From positions 1 to 19,611 of the forward strand of contig JASLXP010000406.1 in assembly GCA_030740295.1 (NCBI GenBank): DNA of 19,611 nt, read 5' to 3'. The position numbers and the translations under genes were made by a program. The DNA comes from Planctomycetota bacterium. GTDB taxonomy: Bacteria; Planctomycetota; PUPC01; JACPCR01. The notes under the pieces were generated by a model. The model saw nothing but the letters and a program-made list of their open reading frames with translations, did not search any database and had not been told where the DNA came from. Below, in pieces: positions 7,585 to 14,847 of the stretch. Position 1 is the first letter of the stretch. Every line of letters starts with the position of its first letter.

Positions 7585-10500
7585 ATGACTGCTTACGGAT
7601 TTATAGAGAAGGGCTTTTTGAAAGGGAGTAACAGGTCCACCGCTATGGCGATGCTCGTGTTTCTGTCAGGCCACCCGTGTATGGCTGAGGTTGGTGCGCT
7701 TCACAATATTCAACTGATGCCGGAGCACGACGCGTTGAGTGGGGAATTCCAAGTTGGCGAGGTAAGCCAGAAGTGGTCTCAGATCATCGTCGAATTGGAA
7801 GGCGGCAAGAAGCATGTGTTGCGGGTGCGTGCCGAGTCTGACCGATTCTCCGTCGGGTTTGAGGGAGGGAAGAAGCATGAAATGCCGGATGCAGTAATCA
7901 ACCTGAATGGGGTGAGATGTTTCATACGACCGCGCCTGGTGCGTTACGAGGTCAGAGAGCGGAGTGCCTGTCACAGGGGAAAGCTTCAGAAAGATCTCAT
8001 AGCGAAATGGGAATCACTTCCTGCTGCATCGAAAAGCTTTGTCAAGTTTGAAGTGCTGCAGAATGAGCGTGGATTCCAATGGTTCCTGAACGATCAGTAT
8101 GCTGGCCGCAGAGAATCTGTGGAGAGACTAAAGGCACTGTCTTTCGTTTTGTCGGAATCCGGTGGAGCACGGAATCTGAAATCTCTCAGGCATTTCAGTC
8201 ATCCCGATTTTTATCCGCTGAACATAAGCAGTCTTGCCGCTGGCGTCCGATTTAGGGCCGAAGCTAGTCCGATAGAACGAGGGACGATTTCGTTGAAACC
8301 CGGCCTTCAGGAAATCAGTGGAATTCCCATGTTTGTCACGAACGCAGCGGAGAGTGCGGATATTGGCGTGGTCAGACAGATGAAGGGCTCTTGGGCATTA
8401 GAGTGCGACGAGTACCTCTCGCGTACCGCGCTCGATGGGATGCTGGAGAGCGTTCACTTTGCTGTCCCGCAGGGGCATTACGTGCGGGCGTACGCTCTCT
8501 GCGCAGTGGAAACTGACTCGGCGAAGGTGCCGATCATTACGGCCCGTATGACGCGCTTCGCCAGGTCGGGACGCAGCGAGGCGATCTCAGATACAACACT
8601 GGCGTTGCCCCGCGACGGAGAATCTTTTCCGCAAGGCGTAAGGCAAGTTGGCACGGTCAAGTATGAGGCCGACGGAAAGACTATCGAGGCGCCGCTGCTG
8701 CTGGTGGAATTCAAACTCAAGCCTGGCGACATTCTTGACCTGCTTTCTGCTGAGAACGATCCTCATGCATCAATGATGCGTCAGCCTTATCTCGACTTCG
8801 AGTTCGTCGGCAAACTGGGTGGCGTCTCTGCTCAATGGGACAGTCGTCGAAAGCCGGACAACCACTCAACGAGCGCGGTTCATGTGTTTGGTGCGGCCCT
8901 GGAACGAAGCCCCGTCGAATTTCATCTGACCGGTCATCAGCCGGGCAACATTTTTCACAACGACGAAAAGCCCGAACTCACTGTGACCTTGAAAGCGAGG
9001 CGTCCATGTAAAGTCAGCCTTGATTGGGAAATTCTGGATGTGAATCGAAATGTTGTGACCAGGAAGAACAAATTGGTTTCGCTCAGCTCCAGCGACGACA
9101 GGGACATTCCCATTTCTCTGCAGATGAAGCAGCTCGGCTGGTATGGCATTGAATTCACTATGACAGATGGGAGGCGGCGTGAATTGCTGAGACACACTGC
9201 GTCCTTTGCGCTGCTGGGGAAAGACACCCGCGAGGCGGGTTACGAATCGCCTTACGGCACGTGGTGGTTTGCGCACGCGCACTACGGCGCTGCGGACAAG
9301 GAGGTGGCAGGCCCAATGATGTTCAAGGCCGGGCTGAGAAAAACAACGTTTGGATGGAGCAAGTATTCTGAAAAGGACATGGCACGGTGGAAGATCACGA
9401 TGAATCAGATCCGCTGGTTTTTCCGCCTCGCCGATCTGGAAAACATGGAGCGGGCTTGCGAGCGGGTGGGCACAAAAGTTGACGAGCTTTTGAAGCGCTT
9501 CCCTCACTGCCGGCAGGCCCTCATTTTTCACGAGAGCTTTGCGCACTACGTTCCGGCTGAATTGCGTAATGCGAGACAGAAAGAGGACGTGGCGGCCACC
9601 GAAAGAAGCAGGAAGTCCGTGAAGCTGGCAACCCTGGCTGCAGAGTTTTACCGCAGAAAATATCCCAAGCTGAAGCTGGTGGTGGGCAACACGAGCAGCT
9701 CAGCTTCCATCATTGCAGCGCTTCTGCGACACGGGTTCGCGCCAAAGTACATCGACTTCATTGGCGTGGAAGCAGTCGGCCAGACCTGCGTGCCGGAAAA
9801 GCTCTGGGAAGGCTCAACGCAGGGCATCTGGCTGGCACGTGAGGCCGCACGGAAATTCGGACACGACCTGCCGGTGACCGGTTGCTATGAATTCACAGCG
9901 CGCACCGACCGCAACCTTGGCCCTCGTCGTCAGGCCGAGTGGATCGTCCGCGACATGCTCCTGTGTCACGCCTACAAATTCAAGAACATTAATCCGGCTA
10001 TCATCCACGATGCCGGAAACTCCTACTTCAACACTCTCTGGGGTGCTGGCGGGCTTTGCCGTCGCCACCCGCTGCTCTATCCGAAGCCTGCCTACGTCGC
10101 GGTGGCAACCCTCACCAAGGCGTTGGATCGGGTCACTTTGCTGCGTCAGGTGCCGACCGGGTCGTCCACGGTCTATGCCCTGGAGCTCAGACGGGCCGAT
10201 GGCAATTTTGTGTACGCGCTGTGGACTGTGCGCGGCGAGGCCGGGCTGCGACTTCAGTTTGAGGAGAGGGCCGAGGTGGACCTGATCGGATGCTACGGAA
10301 GGCAAAGGCAGACCTCGACCAGCCTTTTGCGGAAACGCCTGGCTCTAGACGCCTCTACCGCGCCGAACTACATCGTCAGCCCAAAACAGCTTCGTTCAGT
10401 CGAAATCATCAGTCGATCTTTTAAGGCTGCTCCCCGCTCATTCCGGTTGGCCAGCAGAATGGACAATGTCGAGGAATGGCGGCTGCAGGAAGCAGACATG

Positions 10501-11064
10501 AGTTTGAGCAACCCCAATGCAAGGGGCCTGCCTATTCGTGTCGTCGGCGACATCTCGCTCACTCAGATTAAAGACAAAGAAAAGGGCCAGTGCCTGCAGC
10601 TCAGACTGAATCGGAACAGGCCGTTACCGGATATCGTGAGCGAATACGCGGTCATGAAGCTGCGGCGTCCCGAACCGATTCCAGGCAAGCCGGCGCGCAT
10701 CGGTCTGCGGGTCAAGGGCGATTCCGGCTGGGGCAAGATTGTCTTTGAAATCCAAGACGCGACCGGAGCGCTCTGGCGAACAGAAGGTGCCTATCACGAC
10801 TGGCCTGGCGAACTGTCCATCGCGCACGATGGCTGGCGATACGTGGATTTCCCCATCGACGGCAGTTCTGTCGAACGCAACATCTCTGCGGGCAGACGAT
10901 GGAACACGAATTCCCCACGCAAGGACGCTCGAATCGAATTCCCCATCAAGATCGCCGGCCTCTACGTCGTGATGAATCGCAAGGCTCTGGACCTGGCAGA
11001 AATGAAAGAAGTCAAGGGCGTTCTGCGATTTCGTGACATCGGCACAAGTGAGGAGACCGAATGA
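7585..11064 (+). CDS. Large secreted glycoside-hydrolase-like protein (predicted TIM barrel flanked by beta-sandwiches)
   Basis: No named family is recognised with certainty. Residues about 1-34 resemble a secretion signal ending near CMA/EV, so the protein is probably exported. A beta-rich N-terminal part (to about 430) includes a LamG-like stretch (FKVEVLQ.. style strands with FLNDQYAG). A beta-sandwich at about 440-560 is followed by a region from YESPYGTWWF that has the rhythm of a TIM barrel; candidate catalytic acids are Glu650 (IFHESF) and Glu769 (GCYEFTAR), in places that suit strands 4 and 7 of clan A enzymes. A sandwich with VYALWTVRGEA and a C-terminal carbohydrate-binding-like domain follow. 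The start is uncertain: ATG 7585 (no SD), TTG 7618 (after GAAGGG) and ATG 7645 are options, and GTG 7540 is open. The stop overlaps the next start (ATGA). Probable polysaccharide degradation; substrate unknown. Confidence 0.75.
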   Translation: MTAYGFIEKGFLKGSNRSTAMAMLVFLSGHPCMAEVGALHNIQLMPEHDALSGEFQVGEVSQKWSQIIVELEGGKKHVLRVRAESDRFSVGFEGGKKHEMPDAVINLNGVRCFIRPRLVRYEVRERSACHRGKLQKDLIAKWESLPAASKSFVKFEVLQNERGFQWFLNDQYAGRRESVERLKALSFVLSESGGARNLKSLRHFSHPDFYPLNISSLAAGVRFRAEASPIERGTISLKPGLQEISGIPMFVTNAAESADIGVVRQMKGSWALECDEYLSRTALDGMLESVHFAVPQGHYVRAYALCAVETDSAKVPIITARMTRFARSGRSEAISDTTLALPRDGESFPQGVRQVGTVKYEADGKTIEAPLLLVEFKLKPGDILDLLSAENDPHASMMRQPYLDFEFVGKLGGVSAQWDSRRKPDNHSTSAVHVFGAALERSPVEFHLTGHQPGNIFHNDEKPELTVTLKARRPCKVSLDWEILDVNRNVVTRKNKLVSLSSSDDRDIPISLQMKQLGWYGIEFTMTDGRRRELLRHTASFALLGKDTREAGYESPYGTWWFAHAHYGAADKEVAGPMMFKAGLRKTTFGWSKYSEKDMARWKITMNQIRWFFRLADLENMERACERVGTKVDELLKRFPHCRQALIFHESFAHYVPAELRNARQKEDVAATERSRKSVKLATLAAEFYRRKYPKLKLVVGNTSSSASIIAALLRHGFAPKYIDFIGVEAVGQTCVPEKLWEGSTQGIWLAREAARKFGHDLPVTGCYEFTARTDRNLGPRRQAEWIVRDMLLCHAYKFKNINPAIIHDAGNSYFNTLWGAGGLCRRHPLLYPKPAYVAVATLTKALDRVTLLRQVPTGSSTVYALELRRADGNFVYALWTVRGEAGLRLQFEERAEVDLIGCYGRQRQTSTSLLRKRLALDASTAPNYIVSPKQLRSVEIISRSFKAAPRSFRLASRMDNVEEWRLQEADMSLSNPNARGLPIRVVGDISLTQIKDKEKGQCLQLRLNRNRPLPDIVSEYAVMKLRRPEPIPGKPARIGLRVKGDSGWGKIVFEIQDATGALWRTEGAYHDWPGELSIAHDGWRYVDFPIDGSSVERNISAGRRWNTNSPRKDARIEFPIKIAGLYVVMNRKALDLAEMKEVKGVLRFRDIGTSEETE
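11050..11055 (+). promoter_or_regulatory. Shine-Dalgarno sequence for the LamG-like gene
   Basis: GAGGAG lies five bases before the ATG at 11061, inside the end of the upstream coding region. It supports the ATGA-overlap start and is notable because the housekeeping genes upstream show no such site. Confidence 0.7.
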
Positions 11065-11717
11065 GATTCGTCGCGGTCCTTCCATCTGTCTTCGTCTGTC
11101 AGTGCCTGTTCGCAGAATCGTCTGAAAAGGTTTACTGGCAGGAGAACTTCAGCCGATTTGAAATCGGCCCGGCGGGCGGCTTTGGTGAGAAGTGCGTCAT
11201 CAAGGAAGAAAACGGGAAAAAATTCCTGCACGGTACCGGCTGGATGATGGGCAAAATGGAATACTTTGGCGCGCGAAACTGGTCTGACTATTCTTTCCGT
11301 TTTCGTTTTCGGTTTACAGATCCGAAGAAGGTCGGCTTCTATCCGCTCGTAAAATCCAGAGGCAAGAGAGAGCACGTGAAATACCTCTGGTACTACGTGA
11401 GGCTCAATCGCGACGGGCTCGGATTTTCGTGTCACGGTGTGCCAAAAGACCAGGCCGACAGATTCAAGACACCGGCATTCAAGTTTTCAGACTCCGCTCT
11501 CAAGCCAGTCGAAGCAGGCCTCTGGTATTCTGCCGAAATCCAGGTCACGTTTAACCGAATCAAGGTGCTGTTTTCCAAGGCCGACGAATCTATGAAGCTC
11601 ATCGCCGATATCGAGACCGCCCCCGGCGATGGCGGAGTGGACATTCTTTCTTACAACCCTGTCGACATCGCAGAGATGATCGTCCAGAAACTTCCAGACA
11701 GAATCGATTCAAAGTGA
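11061..11717 (+). CDS. Secreted LamG/DUF1080-like beta-sandwich protein
   Basis: The 218-residue product begins with a signal peptide (MRFVAVLPSVFVCQCLFA, cleavage likely before ESSEK) and no lipobox, so it is probably secreted or periplasmic. The rest is beta-rich with the pattern of a concanavalin-like fold: WQENFSRFEIG at the start, the strand series YSFRFRFRF, YYVRLNRDGLGFSCHG, WYSAEIQVTFNRIKVLF and a final strand. Families of this type (LamG, DUF1080) bind or cleave sugars. The start overlaps the stop of the large glycosidase-like gene, so the two are translationally coupled and probably act on the same polymer. No catalytic residues can be named; it could be a pure binding module. Confidence 0.72.
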   Translation: MRFVAVLPSVFVCQCLFAESSEKVYWQENFSRFEIGPAGGFGEKCVIKEENGKKFLHGTGWMMGKMEYFGARNWSDYSFRFRFRFTDPKKVGFYPLVKSRGKREHVKYLWYYVRLNRDGLGFSCHGVPKDQADRFKTPAFKFSDSALKPVEAGLWYSAEIQVTFNRIKVLFSKADESMKLIADIETAPGDGGVDILSYNPVDIAEMIVQKLPDRIDSK

Positions 11718-11725
11718 GGCATGAC

Positions 11726-11731
11726 GAGGAG
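11726..11731 (+). promoter_or_regulatory. Shine-Dalgarno sequence favouring the GTG start at 11739
   Basis: GAGGAG is placed seven bases before GTG 11739. The alternative ATG at 11721 has only GAGG one base upstream, too close to serve. This decides in favour of the GTG, though not conclusively. Confidence 0.55.
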
Positions 11732-11738
11732 CGCAACA

Positions 11739-12638
11739 GTGTCCTTCAACAACTGGATACATTTTGGCTGGCAGGGAATCGAATGGCAGATGCCTGAAGA
11801 TTGGACTCTCGGCAAGATCGAAGGCGACCGCTCGAGCGGCTACCTGCGCATTGATGACGAGGACATGGTCCGCCTCGAAGCCAGGTGGCATGTGCCGAAA
11901 CCCGAAAGTGTTGACATCGAAGCAGAGGCCGAAAAGCAGATCAAAGAAGTCGAGAAGAAGTCGAAAAAGTCGAAGCAGAAGGTGGTGGTGAAACGCAGAG
12001 TCAAGCTGATTCAGCGCGAGCGCAGTGCATGGGAGTGCTATCAGATGCGTGCTGAATTCCACGCATGGAATTTGGTGAACCACTGCCAAGTCTGCGGCCG
12101 GGTCATATTGCTTCGCCTGTTCCATCTGCCAAAAGAGGCCGACCGGGAGCTGGCCAGGAGGATTTTCGAATCTCTCATCGACCATCAGGAAGATTGCCAC
12201 GATCGCTGGGATGTTTACGGCCTGACCATGAGCCTGCCGACGAGTTTCGAGCTCGAGACGCCATCACTGAAGACGGGCGAAATTCATCTGCAGTTCAAAA
12301 AGGGGAGGGAACTTCTCACCGGCCGCCGGATCAGCCTTGCAGAAATGCAGCTCCGGGAGCTTTCGTTGAAGCAATGGACGATCAAGCGCTGCGAAGCTGA
12401 CTGGAAGAAATTTCGTTGGCACCTCGAAGAGTCAAAATTCCGCGCCCATGAAGCCTGTCTCGTGAGCGGCCGTGCAAGGATTACTCGCCAGGTTTGGTCC
12501 CCCCTGAGCCCGAAGGCTTTGAAAAGCCGGGTGTGGTACTGTAAAGACTCTGACAAATTGTTTATATTGCACGCCCTGATGAAAGATGAAGAATCAGGTT
12601 TGTTCGAGCAGGTGTGCGAGAGCATTCATTGTCATTAA
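11739..12638 (+). CDS. Unknown protein, apparent tandem duplication of a PsbP/Mog1-like domain
   Basis: No characterised homologue is recognised. The 299-residue product has no signal peptide and no membrane segment, so it is probably cytoplasmic. Two halves match in pattern: the first opens with GIEWQMPEDWTL, GYLRIDDEDMVRLEARW and closes with HCQVCGRVILLRLFHL and ARRIFESLIDH; the second opens with GLTMSLPTSFELE, GEIHLQF and closes with VWYCKDSDKLFILHAL and LFEQVCESIHCH. The opening P-x-x-W/F and the closing helix ending in S resemble the PsbP/Mog1/DcrB fold, which is an inference. A lysine-rich linker (EKKSKKSKQK) interrupts the first half, and a CxxC pair sits in it. ATG 11721 is an alternative start. 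The stop TAA directly abuts the PqqD-like start, so the pair is tightly coupled. Confidence 0.75.
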   Translation: MSFNNWIHFGWQGIEWQMPEDWTLGKIEGDRSSGYLRIDDEDMVRLEARWHVPKPESVDIEAEAEKQIKEVEKKSKKSKQKVVVKRRVKLIQRERSAWECYQMRAEFHAWNLVNHCQVCGRVILLRLFHLPKEADRELARRIFESLIDHQEDCHDRWDVYGLTMSLPTSFELETPSLKTGEIHLQFKKGRELLTGRRISLAEMQLRELSLKQWTIKRCEADWKKFRWHLEESKFRAHEACLVSGRARITRQVWSPLSPKALKSRVWYCKDSDKLFILHALMKDEESGLFEQVCESIHCH

Positions 12639-13094
12639 ATGTCCATCTTTTCCCGTCTTGTCCGCAGAGGTGAGCCTGCCCTGACCCGTGAGCAATCGCT
12701 CACTGCGGTGCCGGTTCGTAATCAGGCTGTTCGATGGGAATACGACGAGGAGGATGATGAGACCCTGATTGTCATCCCCCGCAGCGATACGCGCTGGGTC
12801 AGGTTGCTCAGCAAGATTTTTTACGTGCCCGAGTCAAGAAGGGTAACCCTCGATGAATTAGGCAGCCATGTCTGGAGAAGATGTGATGGTGAGACCACAG
12901 TCAGGGACCTCATCAAAGAGTTTTCCGATCGATTCAAACTTTCGAGAAAAGAGGCAGAGCTCTCACTGATCACATTTCTAAAGCAGATGGCCCGCAGACG
13001 ATTGATCGGCCTTGCCGTGCCAGACCCGGACAAGCAAAAACAGTCGTCCGGGAAGAGCTCTAAGAAAAACAAGAAAAAGAAGAACAAGAAATGA
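12639..13094 (+). CDS. PqqD-like (RRE-fold) protein with lysine-rich tail
   Basis: The 151-residue product matches the PqqD pattern at about residues 25-125: a beta-rich start (VRWEYDEEDDETLIVIPR), then VTLDELGSHVWRRCDGETTV, followed by the helical segment RDLIKEFSDRF...EAELSLITFLKQMARRRLIG. PqqD proteins bind peptide substrates in PQQ and other RiPP pathways; PqqD-like proteins also occur away from RiPP genes. The last 25 residues are almost all Lys, Ser and Asn, unusual for the family, and could bind nucleic acid or acidic lipid heads. The gene begins with zero gap after the upstream stop and its own stop overlaps the permease start (ATGA). No radical SAM enzyme and no precursor peptide gene is seen nearby, so a PQQ-type role is not supported. 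Confidence 0.85.
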   Translation: MSIFSRLVRRGEPALTREQSLTAVPVRNQAVRWEYDEEDDETLIVIPRSDTRWVRLLSKIFYVPESRRVTLDELGSHVWRRCDGETTVRDLIKEFSDRFKLSRKEAELSLITFLKQMARRRLIGLAVPDPDKQKQSSGKSSKKNKKKKNKK

Positions 13095-13852
13095 CGAACG
13101 AGCCCGAAAACGAAAAGCCGGATACCCGATCAGCTCTCCTGGAAACGTCTGGCAAGATCGGCAGAATCATCGTCCTCCCCTGGAGTAAAGCGGCGGAAAT
13201 CGCGGTCAAGAGCATCAAGGTCAGATTCTGGCGTTCCATCATCACTACCAGCAGCATCATCCTTGCCATCGCATTTTTGATGTCCATCTGGACCAGCACT
13301 TGTCTCAACCTGCGTCTGACCCAGGAAGCAATCGATCGCCCTGCGCTTCGCACCACGTTAACGAAGAGCGGCCTCGAGGTACCGGTCAGTTCGGCCAGCC
13401 TGAAAAAGAAAGACGCCGGTTCATTTTCCAGCCTGCTGACCAGTATCAAGACTAGAGACCGATGGTTGATTGTCCTTTCTCTGCTGGTCTGCGTAGTCGG
13501 CATCGTCAACGCGATGTTGATGTCGGTGACCGAACGTTTCCGCGAAATCGGCACGATGAAATGCCTCGGCGCGCTGGATAAATTCATCGTGAGAATTTTT
13601 CTGCTGGAGTCATCCGGTCTGGGAGTCATCGGCACGGCCGCCGGCATCCTGATCGGTTTCCTGCTGACGATGTTCCGCTACTCTTACACCTACGGCTTCT
13701 ACCCCTGGAAGTATTTCCCGGCTTTGAATCTGTTTCAGTCGGCCCTGCTTTCGCTGGTGACCGGAACCGTCCTCTCAGTCCTGGCGGCCATATATCCCGC
13801 CTGGACTGCTGCCAAGATGGAGCCAGTCGTTGCCATGCGAGTAGAGGCCTGA
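13091..13852 (+). CDS. Minimal FtsX/MacB-type ABC transporter permease
   Basis: The 253-residue product has four predicted membrane segments: about 50-70, 125-145, 165-190 and 215-240. The last three make the FtsX domain, with the hallmark VVGIVNAMLMSVTERFREIGTMKCLGA coupling region and the closing AAIYPAWTAAKMEPVVAMR. The extracytoplasmic loop between segments 1 and 2 is only about 54 residues, compared with roughly 200 in MacB or LolC/E. It starts in the stop of the PqqD-like gene and is followed, after 223 bases, by a matching ATPase. Members of this superfamily are mechanotransmission pumps for lipoproteins, peptides or cell-wall hydrolase control. Substrate unknown; a dimer of this single subunit is likely. 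Confidence 0.88.
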   Translation: MTNEPENEKPDTRSALLETSGKIGRIIVLPWSKAAEIAVKSIKVRFWRSIITTSSIILAIAFLMSIWTSTCLNLRLTQEAIDRPALRTTLTKSGLEVPVSSASLKKKDAGSFSSLLTSIKTRDRWLIVLSLLVCVVGIVNAMLMSVTERFREIGTMKCLGALDKFIVRIFLLESSGLGVIGTAAGILIGFLLTMFRYSYTYGFYPWKYFPALNLFQSALLSLVTGTVLSVLAAIYPAWTAAKMEPVVAMRVEA

Positions 13853-13922
13853 GATTCCACTGTTCCACCCAAGACCGATACTGCGAATTTTTAAGGATTT
13901 CTGGCTCTGGGCTCTTAGTCTT

Positions 13923-13990
13923 CCTCTTAATCGGAATTGCTGAGATCGGGCTCTAAAGGGCTGCAACGTCAGAATTCGATTAAGATGAGG
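13923..13990. repeat. Imperfect inverted repeat between permease and ATPase genes
   Basis: The arm at 13923-13943 and the arm at 13969-13990 are near reverse complements (core CTTAATCGGAATT against AATTCGATTAAGA, with small bulges), separated by about 25 bases. The transcript could fold into a long hairpin. GGGCTCT occurs twice nearby (13909 and 13948), and purine-rich AAGAAAGAAAG copies follow the right arm at about 13994-14017. It is not followed by a T run, so it is not a standard terminator. The surrounding 223-base gap (13853-14075) holds no other gene or clear promoter. Confidence 0.5.
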
Positions 13991-14075
13991 ATTAAGAAAG
14001 AAAGTAAGAAAGAAAGGTAGATCCCACTAGGGTTCGCACTCTTACACCAATACCACCCACCAGATTGGATCATTC

Positions 14076-14813
14076 ATGGTAGAGCATGCCATCGTTCGAA
14101 CAAAAGACGTCAAGAAGAAATACGTCATGGGAAACGAAACTGTTGAAGCGCTCAGAGGCGTCAACATCGAAATCGCGGCAGGCGAATATATTTCGATTAT
14201 GGGCCCTTCGGGCTCTGGCAAATCGACCCTCTTCAACATGGTTGGAGGTCTTGATAAGCCCAGCGACGGCAAAGTTTATATCGATGAGGTAGACGTGGCC
14301 CAGCTCGATGCCTACGAGCTCGCCTGGCTGCGCTGCCGCAAGATCGGGTACATCTTTCAGTCGTTCAACATCATCCCGGTAATGACCGCCCTCGAGAACG
14401 TCGTGCTCCCCATGACTTTCGCGGGGATGTCTACGGACGAGGCTCGCGACAAGGGCGCAAAACTCCTGGCAACCGTCGGTCTCGGTCAACGCCTTATGCA
14501 CAAGCCGTCGGAGCTCTCCGGCGGGCAGCAGCAGCGTGTGGCAATCGCCCGGGCCATGGCAAACGATCCGGCCATCATCCTGGCGGACGAGCCCACCGGA
14601 AACCTCGACCTCACAACCGGACAAGAGATTATTAAGCTGCTCAAAGACATGAATCTGATGTCAGGAGTGACTGTCATCAGCGCTACGCATGATATGAAGA
14701 TGCTCGATATTTCAGACCGTGTCGTCTGGATTAGAGACGGCCGGGTCGATCGCATCGAAGATCGCAGCGACCTCGACATTCACGTCGGAGGAATCGAAGG
14801 CGAAGCCGTATAG
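14076..14813 (+). CDS. ABC transporter ATPase, LolD/MacB type
   Basis: A complete 245-residue ABC ATPase with Walker A GPSGSGKST at 43-51, Q-loop FQSFN, signature LSGGQQQR at 147-154, Walker B ILADEP with Asp171-Glu172, D-loop GNLD and H-loop SATHD. The MGNETVEALRGVNIEI and SFNIIPVMTALENV sequences are typical of the LolD/MacB/FtsE group that pairs with FtsX-type permeases, so it is the probable energy unit of the permease at 13091-13852. The C-terminal 25 residues (acidic, after RIEDRSDLDIHVGG) extend beyond the usual end. No SD sequence precedes the ATG. The gene is 34 bases from the cyclase gene that follows. Confidence 0.93.
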   Translation: MVEHAIVRTKDVKKKYVMGNETVEALRGVNIEIAAGEYISIMGPSGSGKSTLFNMVGGLDKPSDGKVYIDEVDVAQLDAYELAWLRCRKIGYIFQSFNIIPVMTALENVVLPMTFAGMSTDEARDKGAKLLATVGLGQRLMHKPSELSGGQQQRVAIARAMANDPAIILADEPTGNLDLTTGQEIIKLLKDMNLMSGVTVISATHDMKMLDISDRVVWIRDGRVDRIEDRSDLDIHVGGIEGEAV

Positions 14814-14847
14814 CTGCCGTCGAACGTCAGCACCTCTTCAAAAGACC

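Noticed and set aside
8866..9546. 226-codon open frame on the minus strand inside the large GH-like gene
   Set aside because: It lies opposite a long coding gene, has no recognisable domain and looks like an antisense shadow.
12639..13094. PQQ biosynthesis gene pqqD proper
   Set aside because: No pqqA, pqqB, pqqC or pqqE is nearby and the lysine-rich tail is atypical; only the PqqD-like family call is supported.
13060..13647. 195-codon minus-strand frame opposite the permease gene
   Set aside because: It is a shadow of the FtsX-type permease gene, which has clear family motifs on the plus strand.
13985..14020. Eleven-codon plus-strand frame MRIKKESKKER as a possible precursor peptide for the PqqD-like protein
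   Set aside because: It lies in the right arm of the inverted repeat and purine-rich repeat, has no SD site, and shows no leader or core features.
14719..14847. Upstream extension of the diguanylate cyclase frame into the ATPase gene
   Set aside because: The 43 extra residues are out-of-frame ATPase sequence; the ATG at 14848 begins a proper membrane segment.
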